From: Hedera helix | Taxonomy: Eukaryota > Streptophyta > Magnoliopsida > Apiales > Araliaceae | Direction of reading: 5' to 3' | DNA: 64,000 nt | NCBI GenBank assembly: GCA_947179155.2 | Contig: OX359265.1 | Coordinates: forward strand, 57,423,040-57,487,039 | Part shown: in pieces, positions 40,926 to 54,345 of the stretch | Layout of the letters: every line of letters begins with the position of its first letter | Position numbering within the stretch: the first letter of the stretch is position 1 | The notes under the pieces: model-generated | Databases searched by the model: none | Seen by the model: only the letters and a program-made list of their open reading frames with translations | Told to the model about the DNA's origin: nothing | Made by a program: the position numbers and the translations under genes

Positions 40926-41382
40926 TTAAACTAACAGTAAATGAAAGTTTGTAAAAGAGAGAAAAAGGCAAGAGAATAAATTGAGCAAGAAAAGATCTTA
41001 AATATATGGCTAGACTTTTCATACAAAAAACATTCAATGAAGGGTGAAATTTTTTAAAAAATGATCCTTTCAATTAGTTGTTAATCTATAGGCTTAAATC
41101 TCTCAATCTAACATTTTTTCTATAATTATGTAAATCATATCCATAATTTTAATTAGGATAAAGTCACTAAATTTGTAATATATTTGATGCATTTATAAAA
41201 CACTTCTTATTATATGAAAAATATCTTTTTATATCTTAATATATTAAAAAAATATTGGTTATAATTCGAATATATATATATATCTCAAAAATGTAGTTAT
41301 GGCAATTGACATTATTGGGATATTTCATATAATTTCACATCAGGTAAATTCAAGAGTGTAGATGTGTAAATAAGTATGGTGG

Positions 41383-41768
41383 TAGGGGTGTCAATCGATA
41401 AAAAAATCGAACCGGTACCGAACCGAAATTATCACTAAAACAAGAACCGAAAACCGAACCGAATTACCGGTTTCAGTACCGGTTCGGTACAAATTCGGTT
41501 CGGTTTTCGATTTTTACCGATTAGCAATATATATAATTATTATTAATTATATAATAATTAATATAAATTTATTATTATATTATGTAATTCGGTTCTTTCG
41601 GTATACCGAAATTCAAAAATGCTCATACCACTACCGATACCGAAAAATATAAAAAATCGAAAAAATCGAAACCGAAAAAATCGATACCGAAAAAAACCGA
41701 TATCGAAAAAACCGATACCGATCAGTTCGGTAAAAAACCGAAAAAACCGAAAATTTTGAACACCCCTA
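41383..41768. mobile_element. hAT-like non-autonomous element, 386 bp
   Basis: The ends TAGGGGTGTCAA and TTGAACACCCCTA (reverse complement TAGGGGTGTTCAA) are inverted. The flanks TATGGTGG (41375-41382) and TATGGTGA (41769-41776) form an 8-bp target duplication with one mismatch, as for hAT. The body is dominated by ACCGAAAA/TTCGGT repeats around both ends and an AT-rich core. Confidence 0.75.
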
Positions 41769-42803
41769 TATGGTGAAGTATCAACTTAATAGGTTAACAT
41801 CCTTTTAGGTAAAGAGGTGATCTAACATGTTTATTGGGTCAGTCCACACAGTTATGCATTGCATTAGTGATGAATTAATGTAGGATGAATCGTACAATTC
41901 CGGTATAAATGATATTATAGCTCATGGCTCGATTGGCCAAAGTATTAAGTTAGTACTCCCATAATGGAGCACAATCGTAAGCCACGTGTTGCTCTCTCCG
42001 ACCTGTGGAATAAATAGAGTCGATGAGTCGAGGTGAAGGGTTCACAGTGACAAAAGTTGTACTTGCACGTTTGCCTTTGGCGTGACGGAGTAGTATTAGA
42101 GTCGAGCAGGACTCTTGAAGGACTCAAATAAGTTGTATACAATAATACTTGTGATGAGTATTTAAGTGAAAAATAGAGATTGTTGGTATTAGGATATTTT
42201 CACATAAATGGTGGAGATTATTAAGATATTTTATATAAATTCGACATTGGATAAATTTAAGAGTGTCTATGGATTAATAAGTATAGTAAAACTTAATAAA
42301 TATGGTAAAATCTCAACTTAATAAGTTTAACTTTTTGGGTACGCAGGGGATCGCGTTATCACTAGTATTACCCAACGAAAAATTTAATACCCCAATAAGA
42401 AAGTTAAGCAAACTTTCATGGAGACTATAGCTAGCGACAAAAATATAGTAATTTCAAAATCATTTGAACCTACTAATCATTACAGTCAACCTTATTATTA
42501 ATGTTCTCCTATGATAAGGAGGCATAACTGATGATACTCTATCCTTGAGTTGGGTTCCTGAAATTTCATTTTGCGCCTTAAACTTGCAAATCACATTCTC
42601 ACAATGATCTAATGTATTGTTCCATCGTAAAACGCCTACGATATAGTTATCAATAATTGGAGGAAAATATAGAATATCAACATGTTTATATAAGTGAAAA
42701 GAGTGGCTAACCGTGTTTTTTTTTATCCCTTTTTCCCACTTTTATAGTTGTCTCTCCCTTTGTAGTATATTGTGGCGGTAATAATAAATAGGGGTTCTCT
42801 TAC

Positions 42804-42826
42804 GGGGGGGGGGGGGGGGGGGGGGG
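42804..42826 (+). repeat. Poly-G tract, 23 bases
   Basis: Uninterrupted G run in intergenic DNA. Confidence 0.9.
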
Positions 42827-44317
42827 CAATGTTAATCCTATTAGCCATTCAAGACTGCCCACATCATTAAGATATCAGTCTATCTTTACATAGATTGTGT
42901 ATTCTTTTTAAAAAAAAATCACTTTTTTTTTTTAAAGGATAGCTAGAGATATATGTAAGCTTGCACAAGGCTCTGAATAGTAACGGAACTCTTGCCAATT
43001 TTAGATGTTAGAGATAAGTGCCCTTAGCCGTACCATATGGCTAAACACACGCAATCATATGGCCTTAGGGACTAGGTAGGATAATCATATGTTGTGCAAA
43101 CACGTCGGATACCTACCTATCTGCACATTATATTCCTGACCACCATAACATCTGCGTTTGTCTTAGGGAGAGAAAGAGAAGGAAGAGTAGTATTTTGAAT
43201 TCAAATAGTGTTATATTCGAAGAGCATGCTAAGTCGCAGAAAACAAAATAAATTAATACTCCTCCTATCCTAGTACTAATACTAATTAAAATGAAGAATT
43301 GAGTATTATATATAATATAATTATATATGAGCAGACAAAATGCAGGTATGACAGATGGTATGGGGGCGTTTAGAGTTTATTCTGTCTGTGTTGTATTCTT
43401 GGTTATTGACAAAGGGAGCGTCTGGTAGACATGATCAGGTTGGGTCATTGTAACGGGTTGTTTGTCTGGCAGTGGCACTGCCCCATGAAAATAATCCAAT
43501 ATCTCGGAGGAGTAGTACTCTAAGTTCTCCACTCTCAATAATAAGGGGATATCGTCCGCGCGCGCGTGCTGGGATAGGAAGGATTTCAAGCCCATACAAC
43601 TTGGTCTACTTCTTGGCAGTTGTTTTTTCTTTAATTTCAAATTTAGAGTGATATTAGGAGTCTCAAATTTTGTCTAGAAAATATCTCAAATAATATATTA
43701 TAATAATATTGATCGGATAGATCTCATGTGATTAACAAACTATGTCATAAATTATATTTAAAATATTTAATGTCATGTCATTTAAGACGTATTACCAAAT
43801 TTAATTTCGTTCGAATAATACTATAACTTAGTCTTCCCTCTCACATTAGAACATAATACAATTCTCAAAACATTAATTGTTTTTTCATTATCTTTTACTC
43901 TCTCCCTTCTAAAATTAGATTATATGTATAAATTGACAACGTTTAAGCATAACAAAATTTAAGAATTATTTTTATATTTCCAAATGGACCCTTGGTGTTA
44001 ATTAAGAATTAAGTAGTCATATGAATTGAGAATAATGATAATAATAAAATAATGACAAATTAACAATATCATATCATTTTATAGTCGTTCCTAATAAAAT
44101 GTATAAACTCAACGATACAATGTCTTTATGATTCTGCTGTTGTTGCGAATAAAATGCAAAAACTCAATTTTCTATTTACCTATATGAATTATTGCAACTA
44201 AAGTACTCGTAAAAAAAATAATAATAATAACTAGAGGAGACTCAAACATATCTGTCAAAAGTTTCAGAAATTCATCAATAATTGAAAATATTTTTAGATG
44301 TAATAGTATAGGATATT

Positions 44318-44359
<42 letters not shown>

Positions 44360-44609
44360 AAAATTATTTCACTTTGACCATTAAAAGCTTGAAATAATTA
44401 TACTTACACTGTTCCAAAATATAGATTTTTGGAAAGAATTTAGTAGCATCATCAGCCTCCAACTAAAGCCCTTCTTGTGTCTTTCCCAGACTTTGTTAAA
44501 ATATTTTTATTCACTTATATATGGTTGGGCAAAAATAATAATTCAGGGAAAAGAAAAATCTGTCTAATCTGGGGAATGGAATCAAACTAAGACTAACTTA
44601 ATAGTGATA

Positions 44610-44840
44610 CTCTCTCCTATTTAAATTAAATGTCTAATTTTGATCTTTTTTGTTATTGATAAAATTGATTATTTTTAGAAATTAATAATTAAACATCTAT
44701 AAATTTATTTTTAAAATTATAAAAATTAAAATTAATAGTAAATTGTATAGCATGTTCTTTTAATTATAATCTCTTCATCTATATTAAATATAAAAACTCA
44801 GAAAAATCAGAGGTGTGTATTTAATTTAGAATTGAGGGAG
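44610..44840. mobile_element. Stowaway-like MITE, 231 bp
   Basis: It begins CTCTCTCCTATTTAAATTAA and ends TTTAGAATTGAGGGAG, an imperfect inverted pair, with TA on both sides. A second paired segment (ATGTCTAATTTTGAT) lies just inside the left end. Confidence 0.65.
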
Positions 44841-46076
44841 TATAATTTAAGTGAAGATATTTTGTTATTAATTCTTAAAATGGCCCGTTTCTTTCGTGTA
44901 AAACTATAGTCCCTTCTATTTCGTAGTTTTTTCTTTTTTTTTCTTGGGCCGAGGGAAACTTTTACGAACTTTTTAGAAACTTAAGATTAAGTTTGGGCCA
45001 TAAGGAGTTAAAGGAAACTTCGTCTGCCAGTTAAATTTGGCCCAAAAGGAAGCTGAGGCCCATTAAAATGATACGTACATAACTGAACAAAATACGAACG
45101 AGAAAATTAAATGAAGAGAAAAATGGATTTCCGAATTACTCGGCTGATGGATTTCGATCTCTTTACTGTACGGTTTATTTCATTCAAGATTTTCTTTTAG
45201 TAGTTTATAGGAGAATATTTATCTATATTTGTGCAAATTATAGTAGTATGTCATTTTTGATTCTTCAGCCTACAATTTTGTGCTTAACCATAAGACTTTT
45301 GAATAATTGTCGTCGGGGATTTCCATAGCTTGATACTTTGATTGCTTTTACTCTTAAAAGGTTTTCTTTTTTGTTATAAGGCACTAATTGCACGTTCAAG
45401 GTTGATTATACTTTTTGTTACCAATTGTGTAGCTTACTGCTTTATACTTTTGATTGCTCATTGACTGACTGGATTTTTTGAGAAATGGGACAAATTTGAC
45501 TGTTTTATGTTGATGCATATCTATCGAAGTTAAGAAAAAGTCGCTTCACAGTTTTCATAACGTGTGGGATAATATTTTGTTCAGTGAAGATGATATGCAA
45601 ATTGCTAGTTGGATGAACTGATAGACAAGAAACGCCAGAGATTAATACAGACTGTATTACAAAGATGTGCTAGCATAAAGATAACCATTTGGTAAACGAC
45701 AAGGAAATTCTGTTGAAACTGAGCTTCTTTGGTACATATATTATCTCATTGGTGAGGGATGACGTTTCATAAACTCATTGTGTTATCAAGATGGGAAAAA
45801 GACCAAAACTACTTGCCAACTGAAATAATGAATAGACACGGTGGCCGATTATTAATTGTCAAGATGACTTCTTTAGCTGTTCCAGATGTTAAAGTTTTAT
45901 GCTCAGTCATTCAAATTATCTCTTCTAATTTATGACTAAATAGGATAGCAAATTTTAGTCGATGGATAATTTTGGTTGGTAACAGTTAAATTATAATCGC
46001 AATCGTTAAGTTATCTAACTTTACTCTTTTGAGTTTTTCTGTTAGTAATAGTGCCTACTTTGTTTAAAGTTTTCAG

Positions 46077-46693
46077 GTGCAGAATCTTTTTACATCTAAT
46101 GAATCAAAGGCATTCGTCAGAGCTGCAGAGTCGATTGGTTTTGTCCACCAAGGAAGTCTTGGCCCCACTAAAGGCAAAGCTTATAGAGACAACGATCGAA
46201 TTTCTGTTAATGATCCTGTCCTTGCAAGTGCGATATGGGAATCTGGACTTGACAAAATATTCTCTGATTTTAAGATTAGAGGCAAAGTTGCTGTTGGGTT
46301 AAATCCGGTATTAGATTTTACAGGTCAGTTATATGTACTCTGTCTTAGTTTGTAATACTAACTTCAAGATGTTTATTATGCAAATCTTGACTTAATTGCT
46401 TCTTCACTGAAACTGAAATTATTATCTGCTCTAGGCCTCCAATGCACCTTGAAATTTTTGTTTCATTTCAGGTACAATGTTGGTCAGCGATTTGGACGAC
46501 ACACCGATGAAAGTGCTGATCTTGGAGATGGGAAGCGCACATATTACACTTTGTTGATACATCTTAGTAGTGTTGGATCCAAATCCAAATCAAATTCTAA
46601 AAACGAGTCAAACGATAGTCGGACTCTCTCTATGAGCCTCTAGTTGGAGGAGAGACCGTCTTTTATGGTCCAAGAAATAATCTTGTGGCCGAG
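46077..46693 (+). pseudogene. 2OG-Fe(II) oxygenase (prolyl-4-hydroxylase-like) fragment
   Basis: Exon 46077-46323 encodes VQNLFTSNESKAFVRAAESI, GFVHQGSLGPTKGKAYRDND and ASAIWESGLDKIFSDFKIRG. A GT-AG intron leads to 46472-46693 with YNVGQRFGRHTDESADLGDG and KRTYYTLLIHL. The HxD iron-binding pair is in RHTDES. In exon 1 the segment after GLNP is one base short, where the family reads NIRFYR. In exon 2 the frame shifts again before EPLVGGETVFYGPRNNL. The exon with the third iron ligand (family LHEA...KYVFRSDV) was not found. No start exon is assured. Most likely an unprocessed pseudogene. Confidence 0.75.
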
Positions 46694-47566
46694 GTGAACT
46701 TTCATTCTTCTATTTGGTTTCCCTCTCAGTCGTATATGTCTCATTAATTTTGGATTACAGATATGATTATTGATTCTGGAGCCTTCTTTTCTTGTTTTTC
46801 TAAATTGCTATATTAGCTGAGGTACTACTGATGAGCAGATATGCAAGGATGAGATTAATAATGTAGTTGTTGGACCCCAACTTTTGTTGCATAACTTCTA
46901 CATGAAATTTAATATAGTTCTGAACCTAGTTAAAGTTTTTGATTTGATTAGTAAACGTAAGCCTTTCCATGAACGAACAACTATATATTGATAATCCTTT
47001 TAAGAAATAGAAGTGTTCAAATTTTATCATCATTTGCATCTCAGTTGGGAATAACTTCTCATATACAGACTTGTTTGTATTCATGCAACTCAAGTAAATA
47101 TTAATTATTTTATTTATTTTTTACCACTACAAGATGCTGCTGCTTGGATGAGACAATTTTATAGAATTTTCCGGGCTATGTTTTTCGTTCTTGTGTTGCT
47201 TAATATTGACAACTCATTTAAATTTTACTTCGTTACCATGAGTTGATTGCACTAAATCCTGTTATGTAAATCTTTCCAACAGTTCTGTTTCATAGATCTA
47301 TAGAAATAGCTGGTATTGCGAAGGATATTGTACTCTTCTGTCTTTTCTTCATTTATTACTAGACATTGGTATTGCTACTTCTGAAAAATTTGGTAGTACC
47401 ACATAAAATAAAGAATCACATTCAAGTACATGGTTGTTTTCATGACAAGTAATGGATAGAGTTCATGTTTTTGAAAGTTTGCATTTTATACTTGAATTCC
47501 TACTCAGAAAGAGACTGTTGTGTCACTTACCTAAATTGAATGCTCTATGTTTCTTCCACTTGCTGC

Positions 47567-47626
<60 letters not shown>

Positions 47627-49010
47627 GTGTGTGTGTGATTATTTTTTATTTTCTTTTAATTTAGAAAGGATGACAGCTAAAATGATTGTTCCAAAACAAT
47701 CATTTTGATATGAAGATAAAACCTCATTTGTGACAAACCAAAAGTGATGGTAATATCTGGTTGATATGAAGATAAGCTTTTTGATATAAATAATGTTTCA
47801 GATTGAACCTCTTTTATTAGATGATTTTGTAGGTGGAACTCTGTAGCATCAATCTGTTTGGTAGCAATAATTGCCTATGTTTTAGTTTCATCTATGCTCA
47901 TCCGGTTAACCCTTTTACCAAATTTTGAGGTCTAGAAGCACTTGTGGGATGGGTGTGCGCATTTTTTGTGGGCATTTTACATAACATTTTACTTCCAAAA
48001 TTATTATTCTTATGACAACTTGCTATGTTTCATCACATCAAATGCCAATATTCAAGAAGAGTAGCTCATTCACCTTCCATTTTAGGTATAATTTTAGGCA
48101 TTATGTCTTTGAAAACTTTGTGAAATACGTTAACTCGAGTCACCTTTGCCACATTATAGGGGCAGCAAGTTTCTTCTGCTCACTGTATGTAATAGCTTAG
48201 TATTAAAAGAGAGTCTGAACTTTCATGGCTTGTTGCTTGTCTCTGATTACTGTTATATTTTGGTTTGCATGATGTAAGACAAAAATATTGTTAACAAATC
48301 CGTAAGTAGCTTTCTTCTCTTTCTGTCACCCTTTTATATTGTTATGGTGAACGAGGTTGGATGATAAACGTAGTATATTGATCACTTTCATTATCTAGCT
48401 GATAAGATTGCACTCAAACCTTCACCCTCATCTCTGTTACTCATCATTTACAACTTTATTGGTGATTAGCGATGTGCTTCGGCTTGAACTATGGGTGGAG
48501 GTTATGTGGAAATAGATTTGGACAGAAAAGAGGGAGTGGAGATGAAGATTCTGCTGAATATTTAAGATAAATTGACATCTAGCTGAAGCTACTTTATCCC
48601 TTTATTATGTAGTTTAGAATGAAGAGTTATTGAGGAATTTAAGGTCAAAGAATGATTTCAAAACCATAAATTTATAAATATCTGTTTAGTTGAACAGAGT
48701 TCAAAGTTTTCAATCAGAATCTTGAAAGAATGGAAAAAGTATTCATCAACTATCCTGGAGTACTTGAGGTTAGAAGTTGGTTGAGTTGATTTTAGTATTA
48801 CACATTTTCTTGAGAAGGATAGAGAAAATGTAGTTTTCAGTAGGAACTTTGAAAATGAAATACATTTATTCAACGAGGAAAGCCTCAATTTTCTCATTAG
48901 TATTTGGGGTCGCCCAGTGGCCATTGCAGTACTCTGACCTTGTAAGTTATTCACTAACTATTTTATCGTCTTGATACGCTTTATCATCTTAGATCTCAAT
49001 CCAAACTATT
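46694..49010. other. Intergenic DNA
   Basis: No coding block is recognised. I looked for the missing C-terminal oxygenase exon here and did not find it. It contains the (TC)n run at 47572. The frame at 48658-48954 on the minus strand is unsupported. Confidence 0.4.
47572..47621. repeat. (TC)n microsatellite
   Basis: About 50 bp of TC followed by TGTCTGTGTGTGTG. Confidence 0.95.
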
Positions 49011-52000
49011 CTAAACTCGGTACTGGCCTAGAGCAACAGTTTTAGCCATTGGTACAGGGTATATTTCCTCATTCCTCAAATTATCCCGCCCTTGTGGTAG
49101 ATGTTGGAACTTTTCCATTAATGAGTTCCTCTTCTGTGTGTTTTCGTCCAAAGATGCAAAGCTAGAAGGCATGTTATTGAAAACCACAATCCGACTTCTA
49201 ACAATATGATTCCCATCTGTCCACACTAGCAACCCTAAGATAATTGGTACTTGAACTATTGGTGATCCGGTCAACTTCACTGTAAAAGATTTCTTCTCTC
49301 CTACTTCTGAAAACCTTAGAACTGGGGGCTCCACAGACACCGTAAATGCTGGTGGCATTGAGACTACGGAGTAGGAAGTGGAATTGGGAGAGCTGACATT
49401 GGTGATAGTCCTTGCATAAGTGGCACTTGCTCTCCATCTAACAAAAGAGAGCGCAAAAGATGGATAGTTCAGGTCCCGTGTTTTACCAGGGGCTTCACTG
49501 GAACGACTGCTGGAGTCACCAGTGATGAGTCTTATTAGACTGGTATTGTAACCCTCGTTGAATAAGTGATCCATCTTTGGCCCGAGCCATATGCAAATTC
49601 TGCATCTTCATTTTTCCTCGGGTCCATAACACAGTTGCTACAGCAATGAAATGAATGAAGTCTCGGTCGGTATTAGCAGTTTTACAATTCTATTTAGAAA
49701 TGAATACAAGCACCTATTTTTGGGGTTTTCAACATGTTAACGCTAAGTTGATCAGTTAGGTAGCAGCTTACCTGTAGTCATTAGGGCAGACTTGACAGTA
49801 GCGGGAGACCATGTTGGGTGGGAAGCCTTAACATATGCGGCAGCACCAGTAGCATGAGGACAGGACATGGATGAGCCAGAAATAATGTTGTAATCAGTTT
49901 GCAGCTTATCAAATGTGTCTGCCGAAGTGAATCCAAGGGGAGACCATGCTGCGAGGATGTTTGCCCAGGTGCCAGGTGCAGTTATATCAGGCTGTTCGTT
50001 GGGCATTTAGAATCGCAAAATTAGAGACTCAGACTATTAAAGCAACTGCTAAAGGCGCACACTTAGTTGTGCGTTGAGAATAGTTGTGTTGAGAAGATAG
50101 ACCATCTTCTAAAAATGATGTTGTTCACCTTGAGAACCTCTGGACTGACGGGGTTTGGCCCTCTTGATGAGAATTCTACAACAAGTGGAGTCATGATATC
50201 TTTGTATGCCTCGGTACGAAGAGTTGTGGCAGTTGGCGTTCTAGAAGGAAAGGTCACAAATCTTAATTTATTTAATAAATAATAATACCCGCCGATTGAG
50301 CATCAATAGCTGCGGTACCATCACAGAGCATGATTCCTCCTTTGGCTTTAGTTCTACTAAGAGTTCCATGCAAACAGAGTTTTGCACCCTCGGGGCCCAA
50401 GACAAAAAGTCACGTTGCCCACGTCTGCCGCATACACCAAGGGGAATGTAGTGCCATTGAGAGTGAAGCCGTTTAGTGAAGATCCCTGAAATGTGTTGTT
50501 AAGGAGAATATTTCTGAGAAAAAAGAGCGAATGAAGAAGATGGAGATAAATGGGGAAAGCCTTCCAAGAAAGATTTGCCCATTTCCAAGCACCACTTTGA
50601 TAACAAATTTCCTGTCAATGGTGCTAGCAGCTACAGTTAGTGCCCAAGGAAAGTAGTTTGAGACCTGTCTCCGGAATGGACCACAGTTTCCAGCAGAACA
50701 AGAGGTTAAGATACCGTTTTTCATTGCGTGGAAAGACCCAATAGAAATTGAATCTTTGTGGAATGGTGTTGGTATAAGACTCCCAAGTATATAATGTCGA
50801 AACCGTCAGCAATTGCATAATCGAAAGCAGCTAAGAGATAATATCTACAGCATTGCAACCTCTGGCCCAGCATACTTTGTACACTGCAATCCTTGCATTC
50901 AGAACTCCGCCTCTTGCAACACCTTGGCCTATCCCATAAGTAACTTGCGTTTTGCACTTCTCGGCCTGCCACATTTGAAGTGGTGTGGCTTCCGTGCCCT
51001 TCTGAGTCCCTTGGCAACTTGATATCAAAGTAAGGCTTAGCTATGTTAGCAACATCGTAGTATCGTGCTCCAGTGATCTTGCTGTGAAAGTACATTGTTT
51101 TATTAGCTTACTAACAAGTTGAAGGACAAAGAAATGACTTTCACAAAACTCTTACTTTCTGGCCAAATACCTGACACAAATTGCGATGATTCAATTTTTA
51201 TTGTCCACTCATATTAGCTCGTTGCAAAAGAAAATTAATTTAGTTTTTGTAAGCTAATCGAGCATCCCGATAATAACATCTCCTTCAGTAGACTTTATAG
51301 GATGGGATCTATCAAATCCCATGATCTTGTCGTCTGAATCTGGAGCTTGGTATTAGGAAACACAGACACCACTCCCTCCATAGCTTAGGTCCCAGAAATT
51401 CAGCAGTTTTAAGTTTTAAGTACTTGGCGCAAATAGCTGCATATTGTAAAGTCGGTTACAAAGGAACCATCATTACGTGTGAGCTTTGCTACTTCAGAAT
51501 CTGCGAGCTTGGCCACGAATCCATTGAAACTCCTCCCTTAACTGTGAAGTAGTGCTTCTTTTGCCAAAGAAGAGCTGCACTTAATTAAATTACTTTAGAA
51601 ATTGGAGTATGTTTATATTTTTTATCAGAAGAGAGGTTATTTGATCTTTGCAGTAATATCAAAGTAAAACTTTCTTAAATAGAATAAAGTAGAACTACTG
51701 CAACCCATTTCCTGTTCATTTATTTGAAAACATTTCAAAAGTCTTCTATTGACTTTGTGATTAAATTGACCTTTTTTAAAATTAATGATTAAATATATAT
51801 ATTTTTGATTTAAAAAAAGACAAACATTGAGATTAATACTAAATTGTGTGTAGTTCATAATTTTTATAAGCTTTTTGTATATATTTAAAAGAATAATAAG
51901 ATTTATTGATTTGAAAAATAGTCAATTTAATTATAAAAGTCAATAGAAGAATTTTATTATTTGACGGAAGGATTTTTCTTGAATTGTCATTTGAAATCTA

Positions 52001-52200
52001 TGAAATAATTAAACGTTGACGAGGTGCTTAAAACACTAAAAATATAAAATTTCTTGAAGCATCATGCATCCTAACTATTTTTCGACATTATTATTAGTAC
52101 TATAATTATTCGACCTTCCTAGGATGTCTGTAAGGATATTGTGGTGCGTCGATTGAACTGATGCTCCTCCTTCCGGAAGATCTCCCATGTATACAATGTG
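49011..52200 (-). pseudogene. Cucumisin-like subtilase, decayed
   Basis: Subtilases are secreted serine proteases of the apoplast. In minus-strand order there is an inhibitor-I9 start HIVYMGDLPEGGASVQ (52200-52106); RSFNGFVAKLADSEVAKLT (about 51540); MEGVVSVFPNTKLQ (about 51390); and GDVIIGMLD followed by TAG, where the family reads catalytic Asp then Ser-Gly (about 51260). SEGHGSHT with catalytic His, GQGVARGGVLNARIAVYKVC in another frame, SCSAGNCGP with the oxyanion Asn and EFSSRGPNPVSPEVL follow. Then come GSSMSCPHATGAAAYVKA with catalytic Ser (about 49850) and a Fn3-like tail, DLNYPSFALSF to VWTDGN (49574-49170). At least four frame changes, the stop after Asp and a deletion after AYGSGQ show it is dead. 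Confidence 0.9.
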
Positions 52201-54345
52201 AACCTACGCATAAGGCGATATACTTGACATAACAGAAACTCAAAAAGAAAAAGAAAAAAAAGAACGAGTGGCTAAACCTTCTTGTCTTCACGACAGTGGC
52301 AAACAAAAGCTGAAAGATACACTAGGTAGAGAAAATAAAGCAGCCTTGGCCTGGCCATTGAATTATGAATTTGAGTTAAGAGTTTGATGTACTAACCGAT
52401 CTTAGTTTGTAGGAAATTTATATGCAGACTTTGTTCACAAACTGCTAGTAGGGAGATGATTCATAAGCAATTTCTTGGTTTTGGTGTAATTAACTTGAAT
52501 CTCTCTCTCTCTCTCTCTCTCTGTGTCACACACACACACACACACCAAATCTAGTTTAGCACACTACTCTCTATATTTTTTTGGCATCTGCCGTGGGTGG
52601 TTCTTTTGGGGCTTCACCTGTAAATGTCAAGAGCGAGACAAACCAGCTAAGATATGACGGCAAGGAGAAACTTAGATCAACGCTAAAAATAATAATTATA
52701 AATTAAAATTGAAAATATCTTTGAAGTCTTGATTTCTTTGTTCAACTTGAAGTTATTAAATCAACCATTCATCAAGTTTCTGGAAAATCGATTATTAATT
52801 GATAATCTGAACTCCGATTACTATGATAGTCTGGTTTTCATATTTATGTGGTCAATCTTCCTAGCTAGCATCATCACTCTTTATTTGTTTGTTGTTATCT
52901 GCTTCTCTTGTTTGTCGTCGTGTATCTTCTCATTCTGTTACTTCGCTTGAATTGCCTCTTATGTTGTTGATTAGTGTGAAGAAAGTGGCTAGGAATCAAA
53001 CAAAAATGTATCAAGTCTATGTTTGGAACGGAATACAGTACAGTTACAATTATTTTTTTATCAATAAATTAATTCACGTTGAAAAATTATAATAATTAAT
53101 CAATAAAGAAACAATTTTTTATATTAAAAAAAATTAAATATGAAAATTACACTTAAAACTCGCATGACCTCGATATACTATATCTCTGGGCCAGCTTTGT
53201 TTTTTGCTAAATAAAATTAGCCAACTTTGTCTTTTGTTTTGGGAATATTGAACAAATGGATCATGTTATTCATAGTCTGCAATTTGATTCCAATAAAAGA
53301 CTTTTAAAGGGGTATGAATTGTTAAGTTTATTTACTTCCATTTTTTTGCTTGAATATTCGTATAAAAGTTAATACATCTAAATCACTGAATTCTGTAAAA
53401 AAAAATTGTCGAAATTTTTTTTATAAATATTTTAGGACTCAAAAGAGAAAAATAAAATAAATTTTAGACTGGTCGCCCTAAAAAAGTTGAATATATTATT
53501 ATTAAAATTTTAATTTGCGAGTGTAAATATCAAATAACTTATCTTGGGCAGTTGCTAATTTTAAGAAGTCATTAGTTCTATAAAAATAAGAGTTTCATTT
53601 GTAAAATTTTACATATTTATCCTGAAAATTAATAATTTTTTAGTTCAGAAGTGGTAGTAGGATAATGAATTAAGATAATAAATTTGAATACACACGGTAT
53701 AATAAAATGATAATTAATTTTATTCTTTTTGCAAAAACGGAGGAAATATTAATAACCTTGTTGTCTAAACTCTAATCTATGAAGTACGAAGTGATGAGAC
53801 TAATTGTTCCATGAGGACATTGTCAACAGAGTTCTTCTGAGAGATTCTTCTGAGAGAATCTTCTTCTACTAGTGTCTTTGCCAGTCACAAAGCCATGCCT
53901 CCATATCTGTTCTCCATTTCCTTCGTTGATTTCAAACAATTTTTTTCTAGAGAAAAACTGCAAGCTAATGCTGTCATGGATATAGTAATTTGGTTCAATT
54001 TTATAAGCTAATGGTGGTAGATCAACTCCGAGCGGAAAAAGAACGTAAAAGAAAAGCCTCGTTGAAGAATAAATACAAACAGCAACAAAAATAGCTTTAT
54101 GAAGAGGAAATTCAAGGGCTAGATTATCTTTCAGTTTATGACTCAAAATGTTTACTTTTTAAAACACAGAAAATATACAATGCTGTACTGTACAACTATA
54201 AACTCCGGGAGTAGCTTCATCTAAATAGAGGGGAGACCATCCACATTATGGTTTTCATTATGCGCCTCTGGGGATTCACATTTATATTTAAAACGGCTAC
54301 CCGTCTGCATTTCACATGAGTGCTCCGAGTCTTCATTTCTAGCGT
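52201..54345. other. Intergenic DNA
   Basis: No gene is supported. It holds CT/CA repeats at 52.50-52.55 kb and AT-rich DNA. The 107-codon frame at 53823-54146 on the minus strand has no recognisable domain. Confidence 0.4.

Larger units (their letters stand above)
38525..46076. other. Intergenic DNA
   Basis: No gene is supported. The first 450 bp are the presumed 5' UTR and promoter of the TRM-like gene. Further on are AT runs at 40.88 and 44.32 kb, poly-G tracts at 40.53 and 42.80 kb, a hAT-like element and a Stowaway-like MITE. 45.12-45.19 kb (ATGGATTTCCGAATTACTCG) might be a first exon of the fragment at 46077, unproven. Confidence 0.45.

Noticed and set aside
43377..43640. 87-codon minus-strand frame
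   Set aside because: It opens at TTG and has no recognisable domain or splice context.
46051..46302. Alternative frame over the oxygenase exon
   Set aside because: Shadow frame; the conserved residues lie in the frame starting at 46077.
53823..54146. 107-codon minus-strand frame downstream of UreF
   Set aside because: No motif recognised; likely chance or UTR.
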